Of a stretch of 64,000 nt of DNA, positions 33,900-44,100 are shown one piece after another. The notes under the pieces are model-generated. The model was not told where the DNA came from. It did no database searches and worked only from the letters and a program-made list of their open reading frames with translations. The stretch is from Ruaniaceae bacterium KH17 (lineage in GTDB: Bacteria > Actinomycetota > Actinomycetes > Actinomycetales > Actinomycetaceae): positions 1 through 64,000 of the forward strand of contig FZQV01000013.1 in the NCBI GenBank assembly GCA_900199505.1. The letters run 5' to 3'. Each line of letters begins with the position of its first letter. Position 1 is the first letter of the stretch. The position numbers were made by a program, and so were the translations under genes.

Positions 33900-35285
33900 A
33901 TGGCTAGCAGCACACTCACGTTTCTGGGGGCCGCGGGCACCGTCACCGGCTCGAAGTACCTGCTCACGCTCCCGAGCGGCGCGCGGGTCCTGATCGATTG
34001 CGGCATGTTCCAGGGCCTGAAACGGCTGCGCCAGCTGAACTGGGAGCCATTCCCGGTGCCGCCGGAGTCGATCGACGCCGTCCTGCTGACGCACGCGCAC
34101 GCGGATCACTGCGCGTACCTCCCCGCGCTCGTCAAGCAGGGATTCGACGGCCCCATCTGGTGCACCCAAGGCACGCGCCGACTCACCGAGATCGTGCTTC
34201 GCGATGCCGCATTCCTCCAGGAACGGGACGCCGAGGACGCCCGCAGCGGCGGCTACTCGAAACACGATCCACCCCGCCCGCTCTACACCGTCGCTGATGC
34301 CGAGAGGGCGATCACTCTCCTCCGGACAGTTCAGTTCGACGACGACGTCGCCCTCCTGGGCGGGGAACTCACCGCCCGCTATGTGCGAGCTGGGCACATC
34401 CTCGGCTCGGCATCGATCCACGTCACCACGCCGGACACACAGATCGTGTTCTCCGGGGATGTGGGCCGCCCCGTGCACCCGGTGTTACAGCCGCCGGTGA
34501 TTCCACCGGGCGCTCCCACCGTGCTGATCGAGTCCACCTACGGCGATCGCGAGCACCCGGAACCCGCAGATCTCCCGCACGAGGCGATGGCCGATGCCAT
34601 CCGGCGCACCATCGCGCGCAGTGGTTCGGTCCTCATTCCGGCGTTCGCCGTGGACCGCACTGAGGCCGTGCTGAAGGAACTCGCCAAGATGATTCGAGAC
34701 CGCCGGATCCCCCGCGTGCCGATCTACGTCAACTCACCCATGGCACTGCGCGCCCTCGACGCCTACTCGGATCACGCCGAGGATCTGCGGGAGGACATTC
34801 ACTTCGATGACATCACCGAGATGCGCAACCTGGTCCTCGTCGAGTCGAGTGAGGACTCAAAGAAGCTCACGAGTAGCCCACTCGAAGGGGCGATCGTGAT
34901 TACCTCCTCCGGCATGATGTCCGGTGGGCGCGTCGTCCACCACCTCGCCCAGATGCTGCCCGCCACCCGCAACTGCGTGATCGTCACCGGGTTCCAGGCC
35001 CTCGGCACGCGAGGCCGGGCGCTACTCGACGGCGTCGAGGAGCTGAAGATGTTCGGCGAAATGGTTCCCGTGCGCGCCGAGATCATCCGAGATGAAGAGT
35101 TCTCGGTACATGCCGATGCGTCGGAAATCATCGGCTGGCTCCGCGCGCTCGAACCGCAACCCCGCACGGTCTACTGCGTGCACGGCGAGCCGGACTCGAG
35201 CACGGCCCTCGCCGCACGGATCACAGCGGAACTCGGCGTAAACGCCGTCGTCCCTGAGCTCGGTCACGAAGTCCGGCTGAGCTAG
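33900..35285 (+). CDS. Beta-CASP metallo-beta-lactamase-fold ribonuclease
   Basis: A 461-residue protein of the CPSF73/Ysh1-like branch. The metal site THAHADHCAY is near 60-70, with AGHILGSASI, FSGDVGRP (about 185) and a C-terminal VHGEPDSS with the final beta-CASP histidine. Such proteins process or degrade RNA. The ATG at 33900 fits the conserved LTFLGAAGTVTGSKYLL; the longer frame upstream translates the hairpin. It converges on the MFS gene with a 4-bp overlap of stops. Confidence 0.9.
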   Translation: MASSTLTFLGAAGTVTGSKYLLTLPSGARVLIDCGMFQGLKRLRQLNWEPFPVPPESIDAVLLTHAHADHCAYLPALVKQGFDGPIWCTQGTRRLTEIVLRDAAFLQERDAEDARSGGYSKHDPPRPLYTVADAERAITLLRTVQFDDDVALLGGELTARYVRAGHILGSASIHVTTPDTQIVFSGDVGRPVHPVLQPPVIPPGAPTVLIESTYGDREHPEPADLPHEAMADAIRRTIARSGSVLIPAFAVDRTEAVLKELAKMIRDRRIPRVPIYVNSPMALRALDAYSDHAEDLREDIHFDDITEMRNLVLVESSEDSKKLTSSPLEGAIVITSSGMMSGGRVVHHLAQMLPATRNCVIVTGFQALGTRGRALLDGVEELKMFGEMVPVRAEIIRDEEFSVHADASEIIGWLRALEPQPRTVYCVHGEPDSSTALAARITAELGVNAVVPELGHEVRLS

Positions 35286-36502
35286 CCGAGCCGCAACTCG
35301 TCGTCCACATAGCCGGGGCGGGCGGCGTAGATTCCCGAGATCGCAAGCACCACGCCCGAACCGATCAGAATCCACAACGGCACGTCCCACGCACCAGTTG
35401 ACTCATACAGCAAGCCCAGCGCGAATGGGCCGATCGCCGAGAACGTGTACCCGATCGACTGCGTGAGCGTGGACAGCGGCACCGTCACCGAGATGTCCCG
35501 GCTGCGGGCGTTGATGAGCGCGATCGCCATCTGGAAGCAGGACCCAGAGAGCCCGAGCGCGATCACCCAAAGCAACGGCATCGTCGTCGGGAAGTAGAGA
35601 ATGCCGAGGTAGCCGAGCACCAGCAGCCCCGCGAGCACCAACACCACCGGCGCGGGATTGCGCATCTTGTCCACCACGGTGGGCATCAGGAACGCCCCGA
35701 TGATGCCGAGCGCTGGAATCACCGAGAGTAACGTGCCGGCGTATGTGGCGGAGAGTCCGCCGTCGCGGAACATTTGCGGCACCCACGCGAACTGTACGTA
35801 GGCCTGCATCGACTGCATGCCGAAGAAGATCGCCAGCGCGATCGCCTTGGGCGAGCGGAACAGCGCCACCACTGGAACCGCCGCGGCCGCCCGCGCCACC
35901 GGCTTGCGCCCACGCCCCCGATTGATCCGGCCGACCCCAATCCATACCACGAACGCCAGTAGTCCTGAGATTCCCCAGAGCACCAGCGCGTAGCGCCAGT
36001 CCGTGGCCTGTGCGATCGGTGCGCTGAGTAGCGGCGGAAGCGCACCACCAATCGCAATGCCCGTGGTGTACACGGTGGTGACCGCGGCCGTCCGATACGG
36101 GAAGTTGCTGCGAATGAACGGCGGCGCGAGCACATTGCCGATCGACATTCCGGCCAGAGCCACGATCGTCAGCACGAAGAACAGCGGCACGTTGCTGAGG
36201 AACGGCCGAATGATCAGCCCGACGGCGATCGCCGAGCTGGCAAGGATCAGTGCACCCGTAAGGCCCAACCGCCGGGCGAACAGCGTGGCCGTCAATCCCA
36301 CGATCGCGAATACGAGGCCTGGTAGTGCCGTCAGTAGTCCCGCCCCCGAGGCGGACATTGCGAGGCTCTCGCGCATCTCCTGGAGCACCGGGCCGATCGA
36401 CGTGGCACCGGGCCGCAGGTTGATCGCGAGTGTCAGGATCGCGAACACGAGGAACGCCGATTGCCACCGAACCTGCCGCTTCATCTCCACCGCATGATTC
36501 AA
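35282..36502 (-). CDS. MFS transporter, CynX/NimT family
   Basis: About 406 residues and 12 TM helices. The N-terminus LAINLRPGATSIGPVLQEM is diagnostic for the CynX/NimT group (cyanate, nitroimidazole and other small-molecule transporters). The start is uncertain: TTG at 36502 follows GGGGTGA, while ATG at 36484 (MKRQVRW) has GTGGAG too close. Substrate unknown. About 130 bp of GC-rich sequence without other features separates it from the GDPD stop. Confidence 0.85.
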   Translation of the reverse strand: MNHAVEMKRQVRWQSAFLVFAILTLAINLRPGATSIGPVLQEMRESLAMSASGAGLLTALPGLVFAIVGLTATLFARRLGLTGALILASSAIAVGLIIRPFLSNVPLFFVLTIVALAGMSIGNVLAPPFIRSNFPYRTAAVTTVYTTGIAIGGALPPLLSAPIAQATDWRYALVLWGISGLLAFVVWIGVGRINRGRGRKPVARAAAAVPVVALFRSPKAIALAIFFGMQSMQAYVQFAWVPQMFRDGGLSATYAGTLLSVIPALGIIGAFLMPTVVDKMRNPAPVVLVLAGLLVLGYLGILYFPTTMPLLWVIALGLSGSCFQMAIALINARSRDISVTVPLSTLTQSIGYTFSAIGPFALGLLYESTGAWDVPLWILIGSGVVLAISGIYAARPGYVDDELRLG

Positions 36503-36631
36503 TCACCCCGGCCGCACCAGCCGCCAACGCGTCCACGCCCCGCCGCGTCCGCTGGCGCCACACACCCGCCCCTTCCCCACGAGGGTGGCTGGAGCGCGGG
36601 CCGCAAGTCGGGGTGGCCGGGCAGCCCGGAG

Positions 36632-37396
36632 CTACTTGCGGATTGGGCCCTGCGCGGAGAGGTGGGCGGCCAGTGCCACGGGGGTGTCCGTGACGATTCC
36701 GTCCACGCCGGCGGCGATCAGGCGATCCGCCGCAGCGGGATCGTCGACGGTCCACACGTGAACCTCGAAACCGCGCCGGTGCGCGGCCTCAATCAACCGC
36801 GGCGTCGTCACGGGTATCGGCCCATACTTCTCGGGGATCTGGAGCGCGATCGTGCCGGGCCTCTCCGGATACACCGAGTGTGCGAGCCGCGGCGAGATCG
36901 TCGCGAGTGCGAGGAACGCCGCCACGTTCCCCATCCCCATCGAACGGAAGAGCCCCGGGGTCGCGCGGTTCATCTGCGCGAGCCGTGAGGAGGAGAAGGA
37001 CGAAACCACGATCCGATCGCGGTGCCGCGCAGCGCGTTCCGCCACTGGCCCGACGGCGGCCGCCTCCTTCGCGTCGATGTTGAAGCGGATCTCGGGGAAG
37101 GACAGGAGAGCCTCGTCGAGCGGCACGGGCGGGTTCCCGGAGTGGTCGTGGATCTTCGCGAGTTGCTCCCCGGTGAGCGCACTGATCGCCTCGCCTCGGC
37201 CCGCCATCCGCTCGAGGGTGGCGTCGTGGTGAAGGACGGGGACGCCGTCGGCGGTGACTCGAACATCGGTCTCCATGACGGTGAGTCCATTGGCGCGCAT
37301 GTGTTCGAGCGCGGCCCAGGAGTTCTCAACGGACTCGCCGCCGCCACCGCGGTGGGCGAGGACCAGCGGGCCGTCACCCGAGAAGGGAGTATTCAC
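36632..37396 (-). CDS. Glycerophosphodiester phosphodiesterase
   Basis: A 254-residue GDPD-family TIM barrel. HRGGGGESVENS (catalytic His, then Glu-Asn), METDVRV and LHHDATLERM hold the catalytic and metal residues. It hydrolyses glycerophosphodiesters to glycerol-3-phosphate and an alcohol. No signal peptide is visible, so it is cytosolic. It starts (GTG) 9 nt after the M23 peptidase stop, but TAAATT also ends 6 nt before the start, so it may have its own leaderless transcript. Confidence 0.92.
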   Translation of the reverse strand: MNTPFSGDGPLVLAHRGGGGESVENSWAALEHMRANGLTVMETDVRVTADGVPVLHHDATLERMAGRGEAISALTGEQLAKIHDHSGNPPVPLDEALLSFPEIRFNIDAKEAAAVGPVAERAARHRDRIVVSSFSSSRLAQMNRATPGLFRSMGMGNVAAFLALATISPRLAHSVYPERPGTIALQIPEKYGPIPVTTPRLIEAAHRRGFEVHVWTVDDPAAADRLIAAGVDGIVTDTPVALAAHLSAQGPIRK

Positions 37397-37405
37397 CCAA
37401 GAAAT

Positions 37406-38356
37406 TTAGCAGGAGCCGGGCGAAACGGCGCCGTTCTGCGTGAGCCACGTGTAGGGGTTCACCGCGTTGTCCCACGTGCCCACGTGGATCTCGAGGTGCA
37501 GGTGCGGCCCGGTCGAGTAGCCCTTACTCCCGATGCCCGCGATGACCTGCCCGGCCTTCACGGTATCTCCCTGCTTCACATATACACCGTTGTCGTACAT
37601 GTGGCCGTACCAGAACCACACGGTCTGGCCATTGACCTCGGACTTGACCACGAGCAGGTTTCCGGAGCGGCCCTCGGTGCCGTTGACCGAGTGCAGCACC
37701 ACCTCACCATCCGCCACCGCGTGGATGGGGGTGTATGCGGCGGCCGCGAAGTCGGTGCCGGAGTGGATTGAGCCCCAACGCGCGCCAAAGTGGGACGTCA
37801 CCGAGTAGGCGCCGGCCGCAACGGGCATGTAGGTGGCCGAGACGCGCTCGATCGACGCCTCGCGCACGCCAGAGGCGCCCGACTCAGTCACCGCGCACTC
37901 GCTCAAGGTGCGTGTCTGGCTTCGCGCCGAGAGATCAACGGCAATCGCCGAGGCATTCGGGTTAGCGGTAAGGGCGGAGGATGACGGGACCGCGCCTTCG
38001 AGCCGGCTCTCTGCGGCGAGTGCCGAAATCGACTGTGCGAGGGGTACGGAGGTGACAATCGGGGCGGCGATTGCCTGTGCGCTCTGCTCGGGACTCACGA
38101 AGCCGGTCAGCGGGGCGGCGATCGTGGCGATCCCGAGGCTGGTCAGCACGGCCGCGCGGGGGGCACTACTGGTCCGCTTTGGTGCGGCCTTAGCAGCGGT
38201 GTGCTCGCGCATCGAACGCCGCGTAGGAATCGGAAGGGTTTCCGTCTCGGCCACACTCAGGATGTAGTCTGCTGGGGCCGCGGAGACGTCTGCGCCGGAG
38301 TTGCGGAGGTCGCGAAGCTGGCGTCGCGTGAGCTGGCGCTCCGAGACCTCAGTCAT
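37406..38356 (-). CDS. M23-family (LytM) cell-wall peptidase
   Basis: A 316-residue exported protein. A basic, Arg-rich N-terminus (about 1-65) is followed by a hydrophobic segment (about 66-85) that should act as signal anchor, a Ser/Ala-rich stretch, and a C-terminal LytM domain (about 195-310). Zinc ligands are visible in SIHSGTDFAAA (HxxxD) and GPHLHLEIHVG (HxH). It probably cuts peptidoglycan cross-links. CGGAGGTATCTGA precedes the ATG. Confidence 0.92.
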   Translation of the reverse strand: MTEVSERQLTRRQLRDLRNSGADVSAAPADYILSVAETETLPIPTRRSMREHTAAKAAPKRTSSAPRAAVLTSLGIATIAAPLTGFVSPEQSAQAIAAPIVTSVPLAQSISALAAESRLEGAVPSSSALTANPNASAIAVDLSARSQTRTLSECAVTESGASGVREASIERVSATYMPVAAGAYSVTSHFGARWGSIHSGTDFAAAAYTPIHAVADGEVVLHSVNGTEGRSGNLLVVKSEVNGQTVWFWYGHMYDNGVYVKQGDTVKAGQVIAGIGSKGYSTGPHLHLEIHVGTWDNAVNPYTWLTQNGAVSPGSC

Positions 38357-38487
38357 TCAGATACCTCCGGGTTAGGAACGGTGCCGTAACACCCAACATC
38401 ACAAAACGATAACGGTCCGGGTGGTACCGCGTCCACCCTTACCCGCCAGTGTGGCAAGCATCACTCCATCGGCGTGACTGACGCGCG

Positions 38488-39522
38488 TCAACCATTCCGT
38501 TGCACCGAATCGCGAACTTCTCCCACGAGTTCTTCCAGGATGTCCTCCAAGAACACGATCCCGGCCACAGCATCGTCTTCCTTCACCGCGGCGAGGTGTG
38601 TCCCCGTGCGTTGCATAGCGCGGAGCGACTCCTCAATCTCGTCCGCAGGTGCGACCACCGCTAGCGGCCGGACACGCCAGCGGGGCACGGGACGGCTCCT
38701 CATCTCGCCCTCTGCATAGAACACGTCCTTCACGTGAAGATAGCCAATCACCACACCCTCATCCTCGACGGCGAACCGTGAGAACCCTGTCCGCGCCACC
38801 TCGCGCTCGAGTTGCTCGGGCGTCACCGTGACAGGCACCGTAATCAAATCCGCCCGCGGCACCATCACGCTGCTCGCGGTCTCGGCGGAGAACTCGAGTG
38901 CACCGCTCAGCAGGCCCACGTCGTCCTGCAGCATGCCCTCGGCCTGCGAGAGCTCTACAATCGAGGCCACCTCTTCGGCCGTGAACGCCGAGACCACCTC
39001 GTTCCGCGGCTCAACGCCAATCAGCCGTAAGGCGGCGTTCGCGATCCAGGTGAGCGCCCAAATCACCGGCAGCAGGATCTTCGAGAGCCACACCAGGGGC
39101 GGGCCGAACCACAGCACGGCCCTGTCCGGCACCGCTATAGAGAGGTTCTTCGGGATCATCTCGCCCGCCACCACGTGCAGGTACACCACGAGTGCGAGCG
39201 CGATCACCAGCGCCACCACATGTGCGGCCGCAGGGTGTAATCCGATGGCCTCGAACGGCACCGCGAGCAGATGCGCGATCGCGGGCTCGGCAAGTGCACC
39301 CAGTGAGGTGGAACAGACCGTGACGCCAAGCTGCGCCGTCGTCAGCATCTGAGAGACATGCTCGACGGCGTACAAGGCAGTCGCCGCGCCCGGCACCTTG
39401 CGCTCCACCAGCGGTTCTAGCTGCGAGCGCCGCACAGACATGACGGCGAACTCGGCGCCCACGAAGAAGGCGTTTCCAAGGAGCAGTCCGAGGGAGACCC
39501 AGAGGGCGGTGGCGGTACTCAC
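38488..39522 (-). CDS. CorC/HlyC-type membrane protein (DUF21 + CBS pair)
   Basis: A 344-residue protein. An N-terminal DUF21/CNNM transmembrane domain of four segments (about 1-170, with AGEMIPKNLSIA) is followed by two CBS motifs (about 205-325). The CorC_HlyC C-terminal domain found in its neighbour is missing. The family is linked to Mg2+ or Co2+ export; the name hemolysin is historical. It overlaps the upstream paralogue by 4 nt, so the two are co-translated and may form a heteromeric unit. Confidence 0.88.
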   Translation of the reverse strand: MSTATALWVSLGLLLGNAFFVGAEFAVMSVRRSQLEPLVERKVPGAATALYAVEHVSQMLTTAQLGVTVCSTSLGALAEPAIAHLLAVPFEAIGLHPAAAHVVALVIALALVVYLHVVAGEMIPKNLSIAVPDRAVLWFGPPLVWLSKILLPVIWALTWIANAALRLIGVEPRNEVVSAFTAEEVASIVELSQAEGMLQDDVGLLSGALEFSAETASSVMVPRADLITVPVTVTPEQLEREVARTGFSRFAVEDEGVVIGYLHVKDVFYAEGEMRSRPVPRWRVRPLAVVAPADEIEESLRAMQRTGTHLAAVKEDDAVAGIVFLEDILEELVGEVRDSVQRNG

Positions 39523-40829
39523 GCGTCCTCCTCGTCGACGGCGCGCACGCGCAGGAGCTCGATCCGGCGCCCCGCGATCCGCACCACATGCAGCGTCACG
39601 CCGGCAACCTCGACCTCGTCGCCCACCTCCGGCATTCGGCCGAGCTGCGCCATCACGAGGCCCGCGAGCGTTTCGTAGGGGCCGTCGTCGGGAACCTTCA
39701 GCCGGGCCACGTGCGCGAGCTCATCCGGACGGAACGAGCCGGGCACCACCCACGCGCCGCCCTCGGCCGCATACGCGGAGAGCCGGCGCACATCGTGCTC
39801 ATCGGCCACCTCGCCCACGATCTCTTCGACCGCGTCCTCGAGTGTCACAATCCCGGAGGTGCCGCCGTACTCGTCCACCACCACGGCCATCTGCAGGCCT
39901 TGATCGCGCAGTTCAATGAGCAGCGGCGCAAGGGCGAGGGTTTCGGGCACGCGCGGCGCCTCCACCATCAGCGACGACGAGGTCACCTGCACGTCTCCGC
40001 GGCGCTCCCACGGAATCGCGATTGCGCGGCGCAGATTCACGATGCCCACGATGTCATCGGCCGTCTCGCCGAGGATCGGGAAGCGCGAGTGGCCGGTGGA
40101 GCGGGCGATCTCGACGACGTCGGCCGCAGTGGCCGTGCGCGGCAACGAGTGCATCCGGCCACGGTCCGTCATCACATCCACGGCAGTCAACGCGCCGATC
40201 CCGATCGAACGTGTCAGGAGCGTGGCCGTCGAGACATCGAGCGTGCCTTCACTCGCCGAGTGCCGCACGAGCGCCGCAAGCTCGGCCGGGGATCGTGCCC
40301 CGGAGAGCTCCTCGGAGGGCTCAATCCCGACGGCGCGCAGCACGGCATTCGCGGAGCCGTTCAGCGCGCGCACCACCGGGTGGAAGATCCGGGTGAACAG
40401 CATCTGCAGCGGCGCGACGAAGCGCGCCACCTTCATCGGTTCGGCGATCGCCCAGTTCTTGGGGATGAGCTCGCCGAACAGCATCGAGAAGGCGTTCACA
40501 ATAATCACCGAAAGGGCGACTGCGAGCGCCGCGGCCGTCGTCTCGCCGGCGACGCGACCAAGAAGCGGGCTGAACACATTCGCCAGCGCGCCTTGCATCG
40601 TATAGCCCAACAGGATCGTGGTGAGGGTGATCCCGATCTGGGCGCCGGAGAGTTGCGTGGACAGGGTCTTCAGCGAGCGGTGGACCGGCTCGGCGCCCCG
40701 ATCTCCTTCTGCGACGCGTTTCTCAACGGCGGAAGGATCCAATGCCACGAGTGAGAACTCGGCGGCAACGAAGACGGCGGTTCCTGCGGTCAGGATCACG
40801 CCCACAAGAATGAGTAGCCAGTCGATCAT
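39519..40829 (-). CDS. CorC/HlyC-type membrane protein (DUF21 + CBS + CorC domain)
   Basis: A 436-residue paralogue of the next gene. It has a DUF21 domain with FGELIPKNWAIAEP (about 118-131), a CBS pair (about 205-335, with VVVDEYGGTSGIVTLED) and a C-terminal CorC_HlyC domain (about 350-430). It probably takes part in divalent cation efflux. It is first of the two-gene operon and has no obvious Shine-Dalgarno; TAGGCC ends 6 nt before the ATG. Confidence 0.9.
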   Translation of the reverse strand: MIDWLLILVGVILTAGTAVFVAAEFSLVALDPSAVEKRVAEGDRGAEPVHRSLKTLSTQLSGAQIGITLTTILLGYTMQGALANVFSPLLGRVAGETTAAALAVALSVIIVNAFSMLFGELIPKNWAIAEPMKVARFVAPLQMLFTRIFHPVVRALNGSANAVLRAVGIEPSEELSGARSPAELAALVRHSASEGTLDVSTATLLTRSIGIGALTAVDVMTDRGRMHSLPRTATAADVVEIARSTGHSRFPILGETADDIVGIVNLRRAIAIPWERRGDVQVTSSSLMVEAPRVPETLALAPLLIELRDQGLQMAVVVDEYGGTSGIVTLEDAVEEIVGEVADEHDVRRLSAYAAEGGAWVVPGSFRPDELAHVARLKVPDDGPYETLAGLVMAQLGRMPEVGDEVEVAGVTLHVVRIAGRRIELLRVRAVDEEDA

Positions 40830-40971
40830 GCGACGGGCCTACGCCGTGACGGCAGACTATGGTGAGGCTCCATTGTGAGGTCAGTTTAGTGGACGACGCG
40901 GGCCCAGGGCGCGCGGCTCTCACACGCACTAGGACCAAAGTCTCAAGGGCATGTGCTGACCGCTCGCCAAA

Positions 40972-41028
40972 GGTCACTTGACCCGGTGATGACCCTGCAC
41001 TTCTCTCGAGCGGAATTGGGGACCAATT
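40972..41028. promoter_or_regulatory. Two small dyads upstream of kgd
   Basis: GGTCA-CT-TGACC (40972-40983) and AATTGG-GGA-CCAATT (41014-41028) are perfect short inverted repeats in the 290-bp leader of kgd. Otherwise I see no gene between 40830 and 41116. They may be regulator sites for the TCA-cycle gene. Confidence 0.35.
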
Positions 41029-41116
41029 TCGGCGAGTTACGGCCTCTCAGGGCGCGCCGGGTGAGCGCACTCGCCTAATGTTGATGGGGGAACAAACTCA
41101 GGCGAAAGGGCGTCCG

Positions 41117-44100
41117 GTGACGACTTCCGATTTTGGTGCGAACGAATGGCTCATCGAGGAGATGTACGACTCGTACCTGGCAGACAAGACAAGCGTCTCT
41201 GAGGAGTGGCGCACGTACTTCGCTGCCATGGAGTCCGAGGGCTCGGACCCCAGCGGCGACGTGAGTGACACGGAAGCGGAGACCACCGCGAACGATGCCG
41301 GGCGGCAGACCACTCCGGTCGCGGCGGCTCCGCCCGCACCGGCCACGGCGCCTGCCCCACCCGCCGGCCCACCGGCCGCTCCTGTTCGGCCCGCAGCTCC
41401 GCCTGCGCCGCCCGCTCCCCCGGCGGCGTCCGTGACGCCCGCCGCCCCTGCCGCACCCGGGGCCTCCCCGCACGTGGACCCGCGTAGCGAAGCCCCGGAG
41501 ATCTCCAGCTTCCGGGACCGTGAGATGCCCGCCGTCGAGAAGGTTCCCGCCACGACGCCATACGCCGAGGCGTTGCGACGCGGCACGCCCGATCAGTCTC
41601 ACGAAGAGGACGAAATCATCAAACTGCGCGGCGTGGGCGCCCGCACCGTGAAGAACATGGAGGACTCGCTCACGATCCCCACGGCGACGTCCGTGCGCGA
41701 GATCCCGGCAAAGGTTCTCATCGAGAACCGGCTCCTGATCAATGCCCACCTCGCCCGCACCCGCGGTGGCAAGGTCTCCTTCACGCACCTGATTGGCTTC
41801 GCGCTGGTGGAGGCGCTCGGCCAGGTGCCGGACATGAACGCCCACTTCACCGAACTCGACGGCAAGCCGGGCGTGGTGCGCCCCGCCAGCATCAACCTCG
41901 GCCTCGCAATTGACCTTCCCAAGGGCGACGGAACTCGCCAGCTCCTCGTGCCCTCTATTAAGGGCTGCGAGGACATGGACTTCGCCCAGTTCTGGACGGC
42001 CTACGACGACGTCGTGAAGAAGGCTCGGAAGGGCACCCTCGAGGTGGCCGATTTCCAGAACACGACGATCACGCTCACAAACCCGGGCACGATCGGTACA
42101 TCGCACTCCATCCCGCGCCTGATGCAGGGCCAGGGCACGATTGTGGGCGTGGGCGCGATGGACTACCCGCAGGAGTACGCCGCGGCATCGCAGCAGACCA
42201 TGGCGCGCCTCGCCGTCTCGAAGATGCTCACGCTGACCTCCACCTATGATCACCGAATCATCCAGGGCGCGGCGTCGGGCGAGTTCCTGAAGGTGTTGCA
42301 CACCAAGCTACTGGGCGACGACGGCTTCTACGAGCGGGTCTTCTCCTCCTTGCGGTGCGCAGTGGCCCCGGTGCGGTGGCAGCGGGATGTCGAGTTCGAT
42401 GCCGAGCGCGAGTTCTCCAAGTCCGCGCGCATCGCCGAGATGGTCCACGCATTCCGTTCTCGCGGCCACCTCCAGGCGGACACGGACCCGCTCGCCTACC
42501 GGCAGCGCCGCTTCCACGATCTCGACTTCACCAACCACGGCCTCACTCTGTGGGACCTCGACCGGCACTTCCCCACCGGGGGCCTGGGCGGCACCTCTTC
42601 ACTCTCGCTGCGTGACATCCTGACGCAACTGCGCGATTCCTACTGCCTCTCCACCGGCATCGAATACATGCACCTGCAGGATCCGGCCCAGCGCAAGTGG
42701 ATGCAGGCCCGCATCGAGACTCCGTACGTGAAGCTCTCCAGCGGGGAGCAGCTCCAGATCCTGCACAAGCTCAACGAGGCCGAGGCCTTCGAGACCTTCC
42801 TGCAGACCAAGTTCGTTGGCCAGAAGCGGTTCTCGCTCGAGGGCGGAGAGTCACTCATCCCGCTCCTCGACGTGGTGCTCCAGGGAGCCTCGCACGATGG
42901 CCTCGACGAGGTGACGATCGGCATGGCCCACCGTGGCCGGCTCAACGTGCTCACCAACATCGCGGGCAAGTCCTACGGCCAGATCTTCAACGAGTTCGAG
43001 GGCTCCACCCCCGGCCAGGTTGAGGGTTCGGGTGACGTCAAGTACCACCTCGGCACCGAGGGCGAGTACACCTCCCCCACCGGCGAAACCACCAAGGTCT
43101 ATCTCGCGGCGAACCCGTCCCACCTGGACGCGGTCGACGGCGTTTTGGAAGGTATCACTCGCGCCAAGCAGGACCGCATTGACCTGGGCGAGAAGGGGTA
43201 CACCGTGCTCCCCATCCTGATCCACGGTGACGCAGCCTTCGCCGGCCAGGGTGTGATCGCCGAGACCCTGAACCTCTCCCAGCTGCGCGGCTTCCGCGTG
43301 GGCGGCACGATCCACGTGATCGTGAACAACCAGATCGGCTTCACCACCGGCCCCTCCTCGTCACGTTCGAGCCAGTACTGCACGGACATCGTGAAGGGCC
43401 TGCAGGTGCCCGTGTTCCACGTGAACGGGGACGATCCGGAGGCCGTGGCGCGTGCCGCGAAGCTCGCCTACGAGTACCGGCAGGAGTTCCACAAGGATGT
43501 CGTGATCGACATGGTCTGCTATCGCCGCCGCGGTCACAACGAGGGCGACGACCCGTCGATGACGCAGCCGGTGATGTACAGCCTGATCAACGAGAAGCGC
43601 ACCGCACGCCAGCTCTACACCGAGGCGCTCGTGGGCCGCGGTGACATCACCCCCGAGCAGGCCGAAGAGTCCCTCCAGGACTTCCGCGCGCAGCTCGAGC
43701 GGATCTTCTCCGATGAGGATCGTTCCCTGCCGCAGGCAGAATCCCGCCGCGGCCTCGAAATCCCGGCCTCCCAGCTGGAAGACGCCGGTGTCATGATCGG
43801 GTGGCGGACCGCCGTCGACCGCGATGTCATCGAGCGGATCGGCCAGGCCCACCTGCGCTATCCCGAGGGCTTCACCGTCCACCCGAAGTTGAAGCAACTC
43901 ACCGAGAAGCGCGAGCAGATGAGCCGCGAGGGCGGCATCGACTGGGGCTTCGGCGAGATCCTCGCCTTCGGTTCGCTCCTGATGGAAGGCGTGCCCGTGC
44001 GTGTCTCGGGTCAGGACTCGCGCCGTGGCACCTTCGTTCAGCGCCACGCCACTTTCCACGACGCGAACGACGGCTCGGAGTGGACGCCGCTGCGCTACCT

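Noticed and set aside
38357-38487. ydaO-type (c-di-AMP) riboswitch upstream of the M23 peptidase
   Set aside because: Such riboswitches occur before wall hydrolases in actinobacteria, but the space is only about 130 bp and I see none of the conserved elements.
39519-39522. Frameshifted single gene for the two CorC/HlyC-type proteins
   Set aside because: Each protein has its own complete DUF21 and CBS region; the 4-nt overlap is normal translational coupling of paralogues.
42251-42280. Inactivated E2 active site in kgd (Gln instead of Asp in DHRxxDG)
   Set aside because: The same DHRIIQG form is normal for actinobacterial Kgd proteins.
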